Shown: positions 38,702 through 46,928 of the stretch, piece by piece
Numbering within the stretch: the stretch's first letter is position 1
How the letters are laid out: each line of letters starts with the position of its first letter
Assembly: GCF_025151995.1 (NCBI RefSeq)
Contig: NZ_CP102290.1
Location: 2,294,001-2,358,000, forward strand
DNA: 64,000 bases
Reading direction: 5' to 3'
Source: Ruminococcus gauvreauii
GTDB taxonomy: Bacteria; Bacillota; Clostridia; Lachnospirales; Lachnospiraceae
Translations under genes and position numbers: made by a program
The notes under the pieces: model-generated
The model's input: only the letters and a program-made list of their open reading frames with translations
Database searches by the model: none
Told to the model about the DNA's origin: nothing

Positions 38702-39403
38702 ATGGTGGATTTAATTAATAAACTGAGTATTATGATTATCATCGGGACGACAGTTTTTATCGCAGTTACTTATGTGTACCAAAACATAAAATATAAAAGT
38801 TCGCAATATGGCAGGCAGAGCAGCCTTTCATTTTGGAAAGTAGTGTCTGATACAGGGATGAGAGGAGAATATCGGGTGTCAATCATACTGGAGCAGGCAA
38901 AATATTATAAAAAATTGATCTTTAACTGTTATGTGCCAAACTATAGAAATGATCTCACGGAAATAGATATTATCATGTTGACCACCAAAGGGATCTTTGT
39001 GGTTGAAAATAAAAATTATGGAGGATGGATTTTTGGAGATGAGCAGAGCAGAAACTGGTGCCAGACATTGAACGGGAAGAAATCATTTTTTTATAATCCG
39101 GTAAAGCAGAACAACAGCCATATTAAGAATCTTAACAAGATACTCAAACAGGATAAATCCAAATTGAAATCTCTTATTGTTTTTAATCGCTCGCGGTTGA
39201 GAAAGGTCAGCATTGGCAGTGAAAACGTATTTGTGATCACTTCAGATCAGCTGAAGAGATTTCTTAACCGCTGCAGAAGTCAGGCAGATGTTTATACGGA
39301 ACAGGAAGTGAATGACATGTATGAAAGGCTGATTCCTTACACAAAGGTATCCGAAGAAACGAAGCGGAGACATGCAGAGCGGATTCAAAATACATATAAA
39401 TAA
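38702..39403 (+). CDS. NERD domain protein with one membrane helix
   Basis: 233 residues. One N-terminal TM helix (about residues 9-28). The NERD core shows DTGMRGEYRVSIIL, EIDIIMLTTKGIFVVENKNYGG (the E-I-D and E-x-K of a restriction-like fold), and WCQTLNGKK. NERD proteins are predicted nucleases or DNA-processing factors (family knowledge). It stands alone between tRNA-Lys and the YdeI-like gene. Confidence 0.85.
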   Translation: MVDLINKLSIMIIIGTTVFIAVTYVYQNIKYKSSQYGRQSSLSFWKVVSDTGMRGEYRVSIILEQAKYYKKLIFNCYVPNYRNDLTEIDIIMLTTKGIFVVENKNYGGWIFGDEQSRNWCQTLNGKKSFFYNPVKQNNSHIKNLNKILKQDKSKLKSLIVFNRSRLRKVSIGSENVFVITSDQLKRFLNRCRSQADVYTEQEVNDMYERLIPYTKVSEETKRRHAERIQNTYK

Positions 39404-39491
39404 AAAATCGGTCAGGCGGGAGCCCGGCGGTGTAGCCAGGCTGCGAAATAACCAGGTGATGAGTTTTCTGGAGGAGAAGGACCGAATACAA

Positions 39492-40052
39492 TTACATCGG
39501 TTTCAAGTTTTTATTAAGCCTCTCAACCATCCATGATAAGCGGCTGCTTCGTCCCGCATCTGTCTTAGCATCGAAATACGCCCGGGTATATGTTTTTTTG
39601 ACTGACGGTGACATAGACAGGAAATTAGTATAAGCCGGTTCATACTCTTTCAGCAGCTCGGACACAGAAGCAATCTGGTCTTCTGTGATTGCCGCAGGTT
39701 TTGAGGCGTTCCACTGCCCATTTTTCCTGGCCTCCTCTATTTTTTGTCTGCCATAGTCTGTCATGAGCCCCTGTTTTTCAAGCTTTTCGGTCAGTGCTTT
39801 GTTCTTTTCGGACCACTTGCTGTTCTCTCTGCGCATAGAGAAGTATTTTTTATAAGATCTGTCGTCAATGCGCTGCATTTGCCCGTCAATCCATCCAAAA
39901 CAAAGGGCCTCTTCGAGCGCCTCACCGGCTTTTAACGTTTTGGGTCCGCCTGCCTTACCGAGCAGCAGCCAGATTCCCTCTTCTGACAGACAATGCTCCG
40001 TCAGCCATTTTCTAAAATCCTCTCTGCTGGAAAACTCCATCATTTCATTCAT
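39492..40052 (-). CDS. YdeI/OmpD-associated family protein
   Basis: 186 residues. EDFRKWLTEHCLSEEGIWLLLGKAG, LEEALCFGWIDGQMQRIDDRSYKKYFSMR and a C-terminal TDAGRSSRLSWMVERL are typical of the family linked to bacteriocin/AMP protection in Gram-negatives; its role in Firmicutes is unclear. ATG 40052 follows AGGGAG; the longer reading from 40142 lacks an RBS. Confidence 0.82.
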   Translation of the reverse strand: MNEMMEFSSREDFRKWLTEHCLSEEGIWLLLGKAGGPKTLKAGEALEEALCFGWIDGQMQRIDDRSYKKYFSMRRENSKWSEKNKALTEKLEKQGLMTDYGRQKIEEARKNGQWNASKPAAITEDQIASVSELLKEYEPAYTNFLSMSPSVKKTYTRAYFDAKTDAGRSSRLSWMVERLNKNLKPM

Positions 40053-40231
40053 AGTAAGGCTCCCTTCTTGTCCTTTTTCCTTCGACATGTATTTGATCTC
40101 ATTGTAGCAAAAAACGTGAGGCTTGACTATGCCTGTCACCACTTAAGTTCAAAAAAAGACCGTCTGTGGTTTTTCTGTGGATATGGCGTGCCGTATACCC
40201 TATACTGTAACCATAAGGGGGGTGATACTGC

Positions 40232-40672
40232 ATGCAGATTGAAATAAAAATTGACACGTCTTGTCTGGAACCGAGAGTAATTGTACTGACAGATAAGATA
40301 ACCGATGAGGTGCAGGCGCTGGTCAGGAGGCTTTCAGATGAGACACCACAGATTCTTGCCGGATTCCGGGAAGATGTGCTTGAGATACTGGAACAGTCAG
40401 ACATCATTAGGATCTATGCTGCGGCCGGGAAAGTGTTTGCGGCAACCTCCGGAGGGGAATATAAGCTTCGCCGGAGGATTTACGAACTGGAAGAGTGGCT
40501 TGATAAAAATTACTTTGTCCGTATTTCAAACTCTGAAATCGTAAATCTCAAAAAGGTAAAAAGTTTCGATCTGAGTTTTGCCGGAACAATCTGTGTTGCC
40601 ATGTCAGACGGAACAAATGCTTATGTTTCAAGGCGCTACGTTGCAAAAATCAAAAAAGTATTGGGGATTTGA
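40232..40672 (+). CDS. LytTR family DNA-binding protein
   Basis: 146 residues. The C-terminal 95 residues are a LytTR domain (RRRIYELEEWLDKNYFVRISNSEIVNL; DGTNAYVSRRYVAKIKKVL). There is no receiver domain, as in the small LytTR regulators that pair with DUF3021 membrane proteins. RBS AAGGGGGGTG. The next gene starts 10 bp after the stop; the pair probably senses a membrane or peptide stress. Confidence 0.87.
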   Translation: MQIEIKIDTSCLEPRVIVLTDKITDEVQALVRRLSDETPQILAGFREDVLEILEQSDIIRIYAAAGKVFAATSGGEYKLRRRIYELEEWLDKNYFVRISNSEIVNLKKVKSFDLSFAGTICVAMSDGTNAYVSRRYVAKIKKVLGI

Positions 40673-40682
40673 GGTGAGAAGA

Positions 40683-41135
40683 GTGAAAAAACAAATATTT
40701 TTAAGGGGAATTTTAGGGTTTCCGCTCGGGATTGCGTTAGGAAATATAATCTCGCTCGTGATATCTTTCAGGTGGGGGGAAGGATATTATCAGCCCTGTG
40801 TTCCCGCGCTTATTGAAGCTATGGGAAATGAGATCAATGCGGTGGCTTTGCAGACATTTCTGTGCGGGCTGCTGGGAGCTTCTTTTGGAATGATTTCTTT
40901 GATATGGGAAATGGATGAATGGAGTATCGTTAAACAGACAGGGATCTATTTCTTGAGCGCGTCGCTGATTATGATGCCGATTGCGTATTTTACAAACTGG
41001 ATGGACCATACAGTGATCGGGTTTGTCAAATATTTTGGTGTGTTCATCGCGATTTTTGTTGTTGTGTGGATTGTTCAGTATTTTATATGGAAAGTCAAGA
41101 TACGAAAAATGAATTTGAGAATTGGGGAGCGGTAA
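40683..41135 (+). CDS. DUF3021 family membrane protein
   Basis: 150 residues with four TM helices. The order of helices and the NWMDHTVIGFVKYFGVFIAIFV segment match DUF3021, which usually follows a LytTR regulator. GTG 40683 follows GAGGTGAG; GTG 40674 and ATG codons further upstream are less well placed. Likely the membrane partner of the LytTR protein. Confidence 0.8.
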   Translation: MKKQIFLRGILGFPLGIALGNIISLVISFRWGEGYYQPCVPALIEAMGNEINAVALQTFLCGLLGASFGMISLIWEMDEWSIVKQTGIYFLSASLIMMPIAYFTNWMDHTVIGFVKYFGVFIAIFVVVWIVQYFIWKVKIRKMNLRIGER

Positions 41136-41436
41136 AATTAATATCAGATGAAATTTCAATAAATTTTGTAAAGATAATGTAAGGCTATGAAAAACACAGT
41201 AAAATCAACTCGTGCGGGAAGGGAAAGGGCGGCTCTCCTGCTTCATCTTCCGGCTGCCAGCCCCCATCTTCTGGAGCAGTCGCTTACCAGAATGGCAGTC
41301 TCAATTTTTGGAATCAGGCCGGGCTGATGTGCTCCATGGCAATGGCGTCTGCCGTTCTTGCGCCCAGATAGTTATGCTTCGTGATTCCGGCGGGTATGGG
41401 GACGTTTCTCATACACGACCAGAGAGACGATAACCT
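41136..41436. other. 301-bp region with possible coding remnants
   Basis: No intact gene. On the minus strand a 32-codon frame (about 41425-41327) reads MRNVPIPAGITKHNYLGAR, followed in another frame by IETAILVSDCSRRWGLAAGR; codon use looks coding, so a broken gene is possible. I do not recognise the family. Confidence 0.35.
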
Positions 41437-41777
41437 TTAACCCCCATACATCTGCCGGTATGTATTCTCCAGGCTCTTCAGCATGATCTCACCCACAGTA
41501 ACGGCATCTTCTATCGTGAGATAACGATCAGCCCTGGAATCCAGAATAACGGCGCCAAGTGCCAGACAGACTTCCTGGATCTGTGCGGGATGTTTACCCG
41601 TGATAAACCGGCTTATTTCTTTTTCCGAGGCATGATCAAATTTCGTGCCCCTGATCAGACCATCCTGCAGTCCGCCGAAGGTGACCAGCGGGGAAGAGTC
41701 CGGGGCGCCGTCTGCGCAGTGCAGATAGTGCAGGATCACCAGCTGATGCCTGTCTTCCGGTTTGGGGGTACATTCAT
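41437..41777 (-). pseudogene. DUF3786-like gene with a frameshift in a C5 run
   Basis: From ATG 41777 (RBS AAGGAG three bases upstream) the frame stops after 13 codons. One extra C in the CCCCC run (41764-41768) would join it to a long frame that continues through LVILHYLHCADGAP, LVTFGGLQDGLIRGTKFD and ENTYRQMYGG to 41437. The long part resembles DUF3786 proteins but lacks their N-terminal region. It could be a sequencing artefact, a slippage-controlled gene, or decay. Confidence 0.5.
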
Positions 41778-41810
41778 ATTCTCCTTGTCAAGCTAAGCGT
41801 TTGAAGCGGG

Positions 41811-43313
41811 TCAAGCCTGCAGTTCACGAATCAATTCCTTGATCTGTGATATGATTTTTCTGCGGTATATGCCCAGATAACCGGATCTGTCAGCGATTCT
41901 GTACAGATGCTCCCGGCAGATCAGTACGATATCCGGCTGTGAGATTTCAAAGACGGTAAAGTAAGAGGTCATGCGGAGCAGCAGTGCCTGCTGTCCCTCT
42001 TTTACCATAAGTCCACCCTCTTTATCGGACAGTCCCCGCTGAGGAACGAAATGGTAATTATCGCAGCTTTCCAGTATACGCAGGATATTTTTCAGATGCA
42101 GCACATAAGTCTCCGGTGTATAACGAAGAGGTTTTTCATTCATGCCGCAGGAGAGTATAATAGGAACCACACCGGCACGAACTTCCTCCGCGGTAGCCAG
42201 ATTTACGATGTCAATTAGCTCATACTTATTCCGCTCTCTTTCGATCATTGCCATCTCATCAATGTACAGTCTGCCAAATCTCTTCAAATCTTCATTTTTT
42301 GTTTTCTCGATACAGTAAGCCATCAGTTCGGGAGGAGCAGTCTCCGCGGACAAAGCAGGCAGTTTCTGAATACGCGTTCCGGTAGAAGTGAGGAATTTTG
42401 TAAAACATTTTTTCAGCTTCTCGGGCAGTGTATAGATTTCCATCATCGGACGGCAGAGGGAAAGGTAATCCTGAAATTCTGTTTCATACGTTTGAAGCAG
42501 CCGCAGGTCGGTGGTCAGCATCGTTGCATATCCGGATTGCCTGCCTGCTATGGAGTTTGAAGTCATGGCAATCTTGCCTGGCACCAGTACCAGTGTACGC
42601 CTGTGAACCTGATCACGGATCCGGGGATAATAATATGCGTTTGCATTCTCTGTAAGATAGACAGGTATCCAGCGAAGAAGAGAATCAAAGGCGTGATCAG
42701 CGGAACTTACAGGAGGTGTAATATGGCAAAATTGAAAACCTTTCTGTATAAGTTTTAACCCCCAGTTCTGCAGATTGCAAAGAAACTCTGGATCTTCTGA
42801 GATCCATTCATCCGACTGATCTGCGTATAATAAAATGGTACTGGGCTCATCCAGTGAGAGCAGATGCCTGATAAGTGTTCGCGCTGCCACACGTTTTCCT
42901 TCACTGTTGAAGTAAAGTGTGTTGCTGGTATTGACGCTGCAGGATTCAGGAAGAGAATCAGTATTTCCATTCTCGAATGTAAGATTTTCAAAAGTGCGCA
43001 TAAAACGCCCCACACCGTCGGAATCGCCCAGGAGCCAGTAATAGAGGATTTCGGAGAGCTGGTCATTTTTCGCTGTACTGGACAGGTTGATGCCCAATAT
43101 TTCAGAGAGCGCCTGTCGCTGGTATTTTGTCGTACATCGTTTTGTAAAGAAATGCGCCATAATTTTCAGATATTCCCGGTTGCGCGGAACCCCTCGTGAT
43201 CCCGTGCGGAGACGGCTGATCAGGGAGGGATCAACCTGAAGTTCCCGTGCCAGCATGCGGTTTGTAGTTTGTGTCAGATCCATCATAAATGTCAGTTTTT
43301 CGTATAGCTGCAT
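41811..43313 (-). CDS. Helix-turn-helix regulator with a large unknown domain
   Basis: 500 residues. Residues 5-60 form an XRE-like helix-turn-helix (LTQTTNRMLARELQVDPSLISRLRTGSRG). The remaining 430 residues are soluble, with no motif I recognise. ATG 43313 follows AAGGTGG. It diverges from the c-di-GMP-controlled sipW operon across a 494-bp gap full of TGTCA inverted repeats, so it is probably the dedicated regulator of that operon. Confidence 0.7.
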   Translation of the reverse strand: MQLYEKLTFMMDLTQTTNRMLARELQVDPSLISRLRTGSRGVPRNREYLKIMAHFFTKRCTTKYQRQALSEILGINLSSTAKNDQLSEILYYWLLGDSDGVGRFMRTFENLTFENGNTDSLPESCSVNTSNTLYFNSEGKRVAARTLIRHLLSLDEPSTILLYADQSDEWISEDPEFLCNLQNWGLKLIQKGFQFCHITPPVSSADHAFDSLLRWIPVYLTENANAYYYPRIRDQVHRRTLVLVPGKIAMTSNSIAGRQSGYATMLTTDLRLLQTYETEFQDYLSLCRPMMEIYTLPEKLKKCFTKFLTSTGTRIQKLPALSAETAPPELMAYCIEKTKNEDLKRFGRLYIDEMAMIERERNKYELIDIVNLATAEEVRAGVVPIILSCGMNEKPLRYTPETYVLHLKNILRILESCDNYHFVPQRGLSDKEGGLMVKEGQQALLLRMTSYFTVFEISQPDIVLICREHLYRIADRSGYLGIYRRKIISQIKELIRELQA

Positions 43314-43368
43314 GTAATCACCACCTTTTTTGTCCAATATACATCAAAAGTTTTAAAACACAATCAAA

Positions 43369-43396
43369 TGTCATCACTAATGACACGAAAGTGTCA
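43369..43396. promoter_or_regulatory. Overlapping TGTCA inverted repeats (operator candidate)
   Basis: TGTCAT-CACTA-ATGACA and, sharing its right arm, TGACAC-GAAA-GTGTCA (43381-43396). Located in front of the divergent HTH regulator. A related repeat lies at 43582-43604. Confidence 0.5.
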
Positions 43397-43504
43397 ATGC
43401 CAAATCGCTCATGTGCATTGATATTAAACAGGAGATGAAGTATCCTGAAATAAGAGATATTATATCACAAAAGAGATAATTCATGTCCTGAAAAACATGA
43501 AAAA

Positions 43505-43520
43505 TATTGCATATGCAATA
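43505..43520. repeat. 16-bp perfect palindrome
   Basis: TATTGCATATGCAATA in the middle of the divergent gap; a possible protein-binding site. Confidence 0.45.
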
Positions 43521-43581
43521 AAAAATCTTCTAAGAAAGTCTGTCCTCAAAAAAATAAGTGTTAGAAAGATAGAAACTGTCA

Positions 43582-43604
43582 CTGTCATTGCCAAAATATG
43601 ACAG
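43582..43604. promoter_or_regulatory. CTGTCAT-9-ATGACAG inverted repeat upstream of the riboswitch
   Basis: Perfect 7-bp arms, 20 bp before the riboswitch, so close to the promoter. It shares the TGTCA/TGACA unit with the sites at 43369-43396. Confidence 0.5.
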
Positions 43605-43623
43605 GTGGATTTCATAACAATCA

Positions 43624-43713
43624 GATAAGGAGCACAGCTGTTGAGAGGCAGTGTCGCAAAGCTACAGGGGTTTCCCCTCCCGAGAATGTCCGGAGGAAAG
43701 CCAGCCAGTTGCG
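43624..43713 (+). promoter_or_regulatory. Cyclic di-GMP-I (GEMM-I) riboswitch
   Basis: The conserved GEMM-I core is readable: AAGGAGCACAGCTG on the 5' side, the GTGTCGCAAAGCTACAGGG junction, a central hairpin, and the 3' strand AAAGCCAGCCAGTTGCG. This order of blocks matches c-di-GMP-I aptamers of Clostridia. It is followed at once by a terminator and then by the sipW-like gene, so c-di-GMP sets expression of the whole surface-protein operon. Direction of control is not certain: type I switches in Clostridia are often OFF. Confidence 0.85.
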
Positions 43714-43718
43714 TTTGT

Positions 43719-43749
43719 AAAACCGGCTTTGCATGGAAAGGCCGGTTTT
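43719..43749 (+). terminator. Riboswitch-linked intrinsic terminator
   Basis: AAAACCGGC / GCCGGTTTT stem with a T-run in the 3' arm, 5 bases after the aptamer. Confidence 0.8.
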
Positions 43750-43807
43750 AACATTCATGAAAGGCGAATCAGGCAAGGAGTGCAGAAAAAAGACAGGAGC
43801 GAGTCCA

Positions 43808-44446
43808 ATGGAGAAGAAAAAGAAAAGAGTTACACCGGCAGCGGTGGCAGGCATTGTCCTGTGCGTGATATTCATTCCGATTATCATCATTAATCTCGTG
43901 CTGATCATCAGCAGTTACATAAATCAAGAAGAGCTTCCCGGAGTGTTCGGGATCAAGCCCGCGGTGGTACTTTCCGGTTCCATGGAGCCGGCCATAAAGC
44001 CTGGTGATCTGATATTTATTCATGATATCCGCGCAGATGAGCTGAAAAAGGATGATGTTATCTGTTATCTGCTGTCGGGCAAGGCGGTCACGCACCGCAT
44101 AGTGGAGATCACCGCCGGTGAGGACGGGAAACGTCAATATATCACACAGGGAGATGCAAATAATGCAGAAGACCAGGCGGCGGTCACCGAACAGCAGATT
44201 CAGGGAATCTGGAAAGGCGGGCGGGTCGGGGGACTGGGTGATGTTATCTTATTTATGCAGTCAACCATCGGCATGATTCTCTTTATCATCTGTCCGCTGC
44301 TGCTCTTTTTTCTCTGGGATATCTGGCGCAGGCGCCGGATGGATAAGGCGGAGATCGCCCGGACCGCCGAGCTGGAGGCAGAACTTGCTGCCCTGAAATC
44401 TCGCAGAGAAGAAAATGATCACAGGGCGGATACGAAAGAACCATAA
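43808..44446 (+). CDS. SipW-type signal peptidase I
   Basis: 212 residues. N-terminal TM helix (about residues 12-40), the catalytic serine in VLSGSMEPAIKPGDLI, and a histidine in KAVTHRIVEI where bacterial SPase I has lysine; this is the ER/archaeal-type Ser-His enzyme like B. subtilis SipW. A second TM helix (residues 150-180) and a charged tail follow. It cleaves the special signal peptides of TasA/camelysin-like proteins, and such proteins are encoded directly downstream. ATG 43808 follows AGGAGCGAG. Confidence 0.9.
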   Translation: MEKKKKRVTPAAVAGIVLCVIFIPIIIINLVLIISSYINQEELPGVFGIKPAVVLSGSMEPAIKPGDLIFIHDIRADELKKDDVICYLLSGKAVTHRIVEITAGEDGKRQYITQGDANNAEDQAAVTEQQIQGIWKGGRVGGLGDVILFMQSTIGMILFIICPLLLFFLWDIWRRRRMDKAEIARTAELEAELAALKSRREENDHRADTKEP

Positions 44447-44465
44447 AACATTCTTAAGTATGCAT

Positions 44466-44599
44466 TGGTCCAGGCTCCCGGGGCACAGCCGGGGGACAGC
44501 GGACCATACAGAACTGGGTACGAAAGTGTGCCTGGGATATCAAGTGCCGCAGGCACACGGGAACCCTATGCGGGCTCAGCTACTTCAGCCGGAGGGTTC
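44466..44599 (+). ncRNA. Three-hairpin structured intergenic RNA element
   Basis: TGGTCC/GGACCA with inner CCCGG/CCGGG (44466-44506), GTGTGCCTG/CAGGCACAC (44526-44558) and GAACCCT/AGGGTTC (44561-44599). It lies just before the TasA-like gene. I know no family; it may stabilise the mRNA, process it, or bind a ligand. Confidence 0.45.
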
Positions 44600-44629
44600 T
44601 TATCAAGCACAGAAAGAGAGGAATAAGTT

Positions 44630-45241
44630 ATGAAAAAAAGATCTTATGCAGCGCGTTTCGGCGCCATGGCACTGACGCTGACGTTGGTGACCGCATGTCT
44701 GTTGGGCGGAACGATGGCACGTTACGTCACGGAGGTAAGCGGCAGCGCGACGGCTGCTGTTGCTGCCTGGAGTTTTAAGGCGAACGAGAAAGATGGAACA
44801 CAAAACTTTACATTGGATTTAGGGGATTCCCGAACAGCATACAAAACAGAGGACATTAAAGATAAGGTGATTGCTCCGGGAACCACTGGACAATTTGATA
44901 TTGTAATTGACGGAACCGGAAGTGAGGTGGGGATTGATTACAGTGTAGCGATTGCAGCTGCTGACAAAACAGCACTTCCTGATGACATGGTATTTTCTAC
45001 CGGTAAAATTACAGCTGATAATGCAGGAAAAAAATTATCAGAATTTAAGATCGATGATGCTACTATCCCATACAGTGCTGCTGCTGACGCTATGAAAGAG
45101 ACCATTACCGTTTACTGGTCATGGGCGTTTGATGCGGATGATGCAACTGCTGTCAATGACAATACGTATGCTGATAAAGACTGGACATTAGATATCACCG
45201 TAACCGGAAAACAGGCAACGCCGGAAACACCGACAGCCTAA
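44630..45241 (+). CDS. SipW-dependent secreted protein, TasA/camelysin-like (1)
   Basis: 203 residues. Signal segment ALTLTLVTACLLGGTMARYVTEVSG with the G-T-M-A-R-Y site, then a beta-rich domain (WSFKANEKDGTQNFTLDLGD) ending in ITVYWSWAFDADD and DWTLDITVTGKQ. It resembles SipW-type fibre or matrix proteins of Firmicutes in size and signal rather than in close sequence. RBS GAGAGGAAT. A two-hairpin block after it suggests that it is made in excess over the downstream genes, as for a fibre subunit. Confidence 0.8.
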   Translation: MKKRSYAARFGAMALTLTLVTACLLGGTMARYVTEVSGSATAAVAAWSFKANEKDGTQNFTLDLGDSRTAYKTEDIKDKVIAPGTTGQFDIVIDGTGSEVGIDYSVAIAAADKTALPDDMVFSTGKITADNAGKKLSEFKIDDATIPYSAAADAMKETITVYWSWAFDADDATAVNDNTYADKDWTLDITVTGKQATPETPTA

Positions 45242-45252
45242 AACCAATCACC

Positions 45253-45301
45253 GATTCCGCCCCCTGTGCCGGGGCGGAATCTTTGAGGGCTTTCAGCCCT
45301 C
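45253..45301 (+). terminator. Two-hairpin partial terminator/attenuator inside the operon
   Basis: GATTCCGCCCC / GGGGCGGAATC (45253-45281) and GAGGGCT-TTC-AGCCCTC (45285-45301). There is no long T-run, so read-through to the next genes is expected. Confidence 0.6.
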
Positions 45302-45375
45302 GGCAAAGGGGAGCGGGATACCGCGCCTTTTGCCATAGGCTGAAATACCAGTTTCCCGAAAAGGAGGAACATGCC

Positions 45376-46926
45376 ATGGAACGACCAGGCAGTGAATATA
45401 GAAAGAACGATGAAAGACAGGACAGGCGGCGTTTTCTGCCGCTGATTCTTTTGCTGCTCGTTTTGACGTTTATGACGTCCAGTATTGTAGGATTTATTCT
45501 GGGGCGAAACACGGCCGAGGCTCCTCTTGGGCAGGTCCTGGATACTGTATTGTTGTCTCCTGAGGAGGAGCTTTCGCAGACTGTTCTCCACCTGTCCGGC
45601 AGGGTTATGTATTCCGATGGCTCGCCGGCAGCAGGGCATACACTGGAACTTCACAGTGATCCTGTCAGAACGGTTTCCGCTGTTAATGGAGGATTTCTTT
45701 TTCCGAACGTGACCGCAGGTGATCATACGATCTCCGTATTGAACAAAGACGGTACGGTGGCGGCACAGCGCGGCATCAGGATTGTCGGTGACAGTGCCGG
45801 TGAGGGTGCATCCATTGAACGACTGGAGAACGGCGAATACCTGATTGCGGTTAACGCTGAACTGCGCGTTCTTGAGATTGACATCAACCTGGACGGCGGG
45901 GAATTGTACATAGATACCGAGCGGTTTTCCTATGCCACAAGAGACGGGATTGTTACGACACCGGGAGGCTCTGCCTCAATCAGGGATGGGGTTGTTGTGA
46001 CTCCGGGCGGCAATTTATATCTGCCTGACGGAACCATTGTATTTCCGGGAGGTTCTGCAAAAGACCCCACCTATATCGTTCAGACAGATGATACCGTGCT
46101 GGTTGACCAGCCATTTTCCACCGGAGGAATTGAAGTTGCTTCTGACGGGACAGTGACGTTGGCGGATGGAACGGTCATCGCTCCCGGCGGTGAGATTCGG
46201 ATGCCGGACGGAACAGTCAGCACACCGGGAGACACCGGTGTGATTATCAATAATCAGACCGTCAGCCCCATTGGTGACGGGCAACGGGAACAGCCGGATG
46301 TTTCCGTGACACCGGCTGCGGTGACTCCCCGTCCGACTCCCGGTGCACAGCGGGAAGAGACTGCAGTCACCACCCCCTGGCAGAACCCCGAACCGGAAGT
46401 GACGGTGATGCCAACTCCCGGTGCGGCGGACAGCGGGGATGATGATAACGGAAATAAAGATACGAATGAAGACCAGGGAGAGCTTCACATATTTGCGGAG
46501 AATCGAAAGGGAACGTTCACTGCATGGGAACAGCAGCGGGTCATTGACCTGTTTTATAACCGCGAAACTGATCGGCAGCAGACGATAGCCCCTGGTTCCA
46601 GCGGCTATTATTTGTTCCGGCTGGAAAACAGCAGAGATAAGAAACTGAACGTTACGGTTGGCATTTCCAGGCGGGCGGGCAGTTCTTACCTGCCGCTTCG
46701 GTTTATCCTGCGGCCGTCAGGTCAGAAAAAGGGCGGAGCTTCCGGCACACTGGAAAGCAATGAAAAATTGAAGTTAGAAACTGCAATAGCAGGGAATACC
46801 AGCACAGTTTACAGACTGGACTGGGAGTGGCCCTTCGAAGGCAGAGATGAAGCGGATACCTCCGCAGGCGGTCAGGGGGGGACGTATACGCTGCAATTGA
46901 CGATTCATGCGGAGGAGGTGGGCTGA
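45376..46926 (+). CDS. Membrane-anchored repeat protein with camelysin-like C-terminus
   Basis: 516 residues. Arg-rich N-terminus and one TM helix (residues 20-42, LPLILLLLVLTFMTSSIVGF) give a type II anchor. A carboxypeptidase-regulatory-like beta domain follows (LSGRVMYSDGSPAAGHTLELH). Then there are DG-x-V-x-x-PGG repeats (residues 190-300), a Pro/Thr linker, and a C-terminal domain with APGSSGYYLFRLENS and RLDWEWPFEGRDE, like the W-x-W end of its neighbours. Perhaps the anchor or base of a surface fibre. ATG 45376 follows AAGGAGG. Confidence 0.75.
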   Translation: MERPGSEYRKNDERQDRRRFLPLILLLLVLTFMTSSIVGFILGRNTAEAPLGQVLDTVLLSPEEELSQTVLHLSGRVMYSDGSPAAGHTLELHSDPVRTVSAVNGGFLFPNVTAGDHTISVLNKDGTVAAQRGIRIVGDSAGEGASIERLENGEYLIAVNAELRVLEIDINLDGGELYIDTERFSYATRDGIVTTPGGSASIRDGVVVTPGGNLYLPDGTIVFPGGSAKDPTYIVQTDDTVLVDQPFSTGGIEVASDGTVTLADGTVIAPGGEIRMPDGTVSTPGDTGVIINNQTVSPIGDGQREQPDVSVTPAAVTPRPTPGAQREETAVTTPWQNPEPEVTVMPTPGAADSGDDDNGNKDTNEDQGELHIFAENRKGTFTAWEQQRVIDLFYNRETDRQQTIAPGSSGYYLFRLENSRDKKLNVTVGISRRAGSSYLPLRFILRPSGQKKGGASGTLESNEKLKLETAIAGNTSTVYRLDWEWPFEGRDEADTSAGGQGGTYTLQLTIHAEEVG

Positions 46927-46928
46927 GA

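Noticed and set aside
41212..41433. Plus-strand 73-codon frame
   Set aside because: No RBS and poor composition; the minus strand of the same stretch looks more coding-like.
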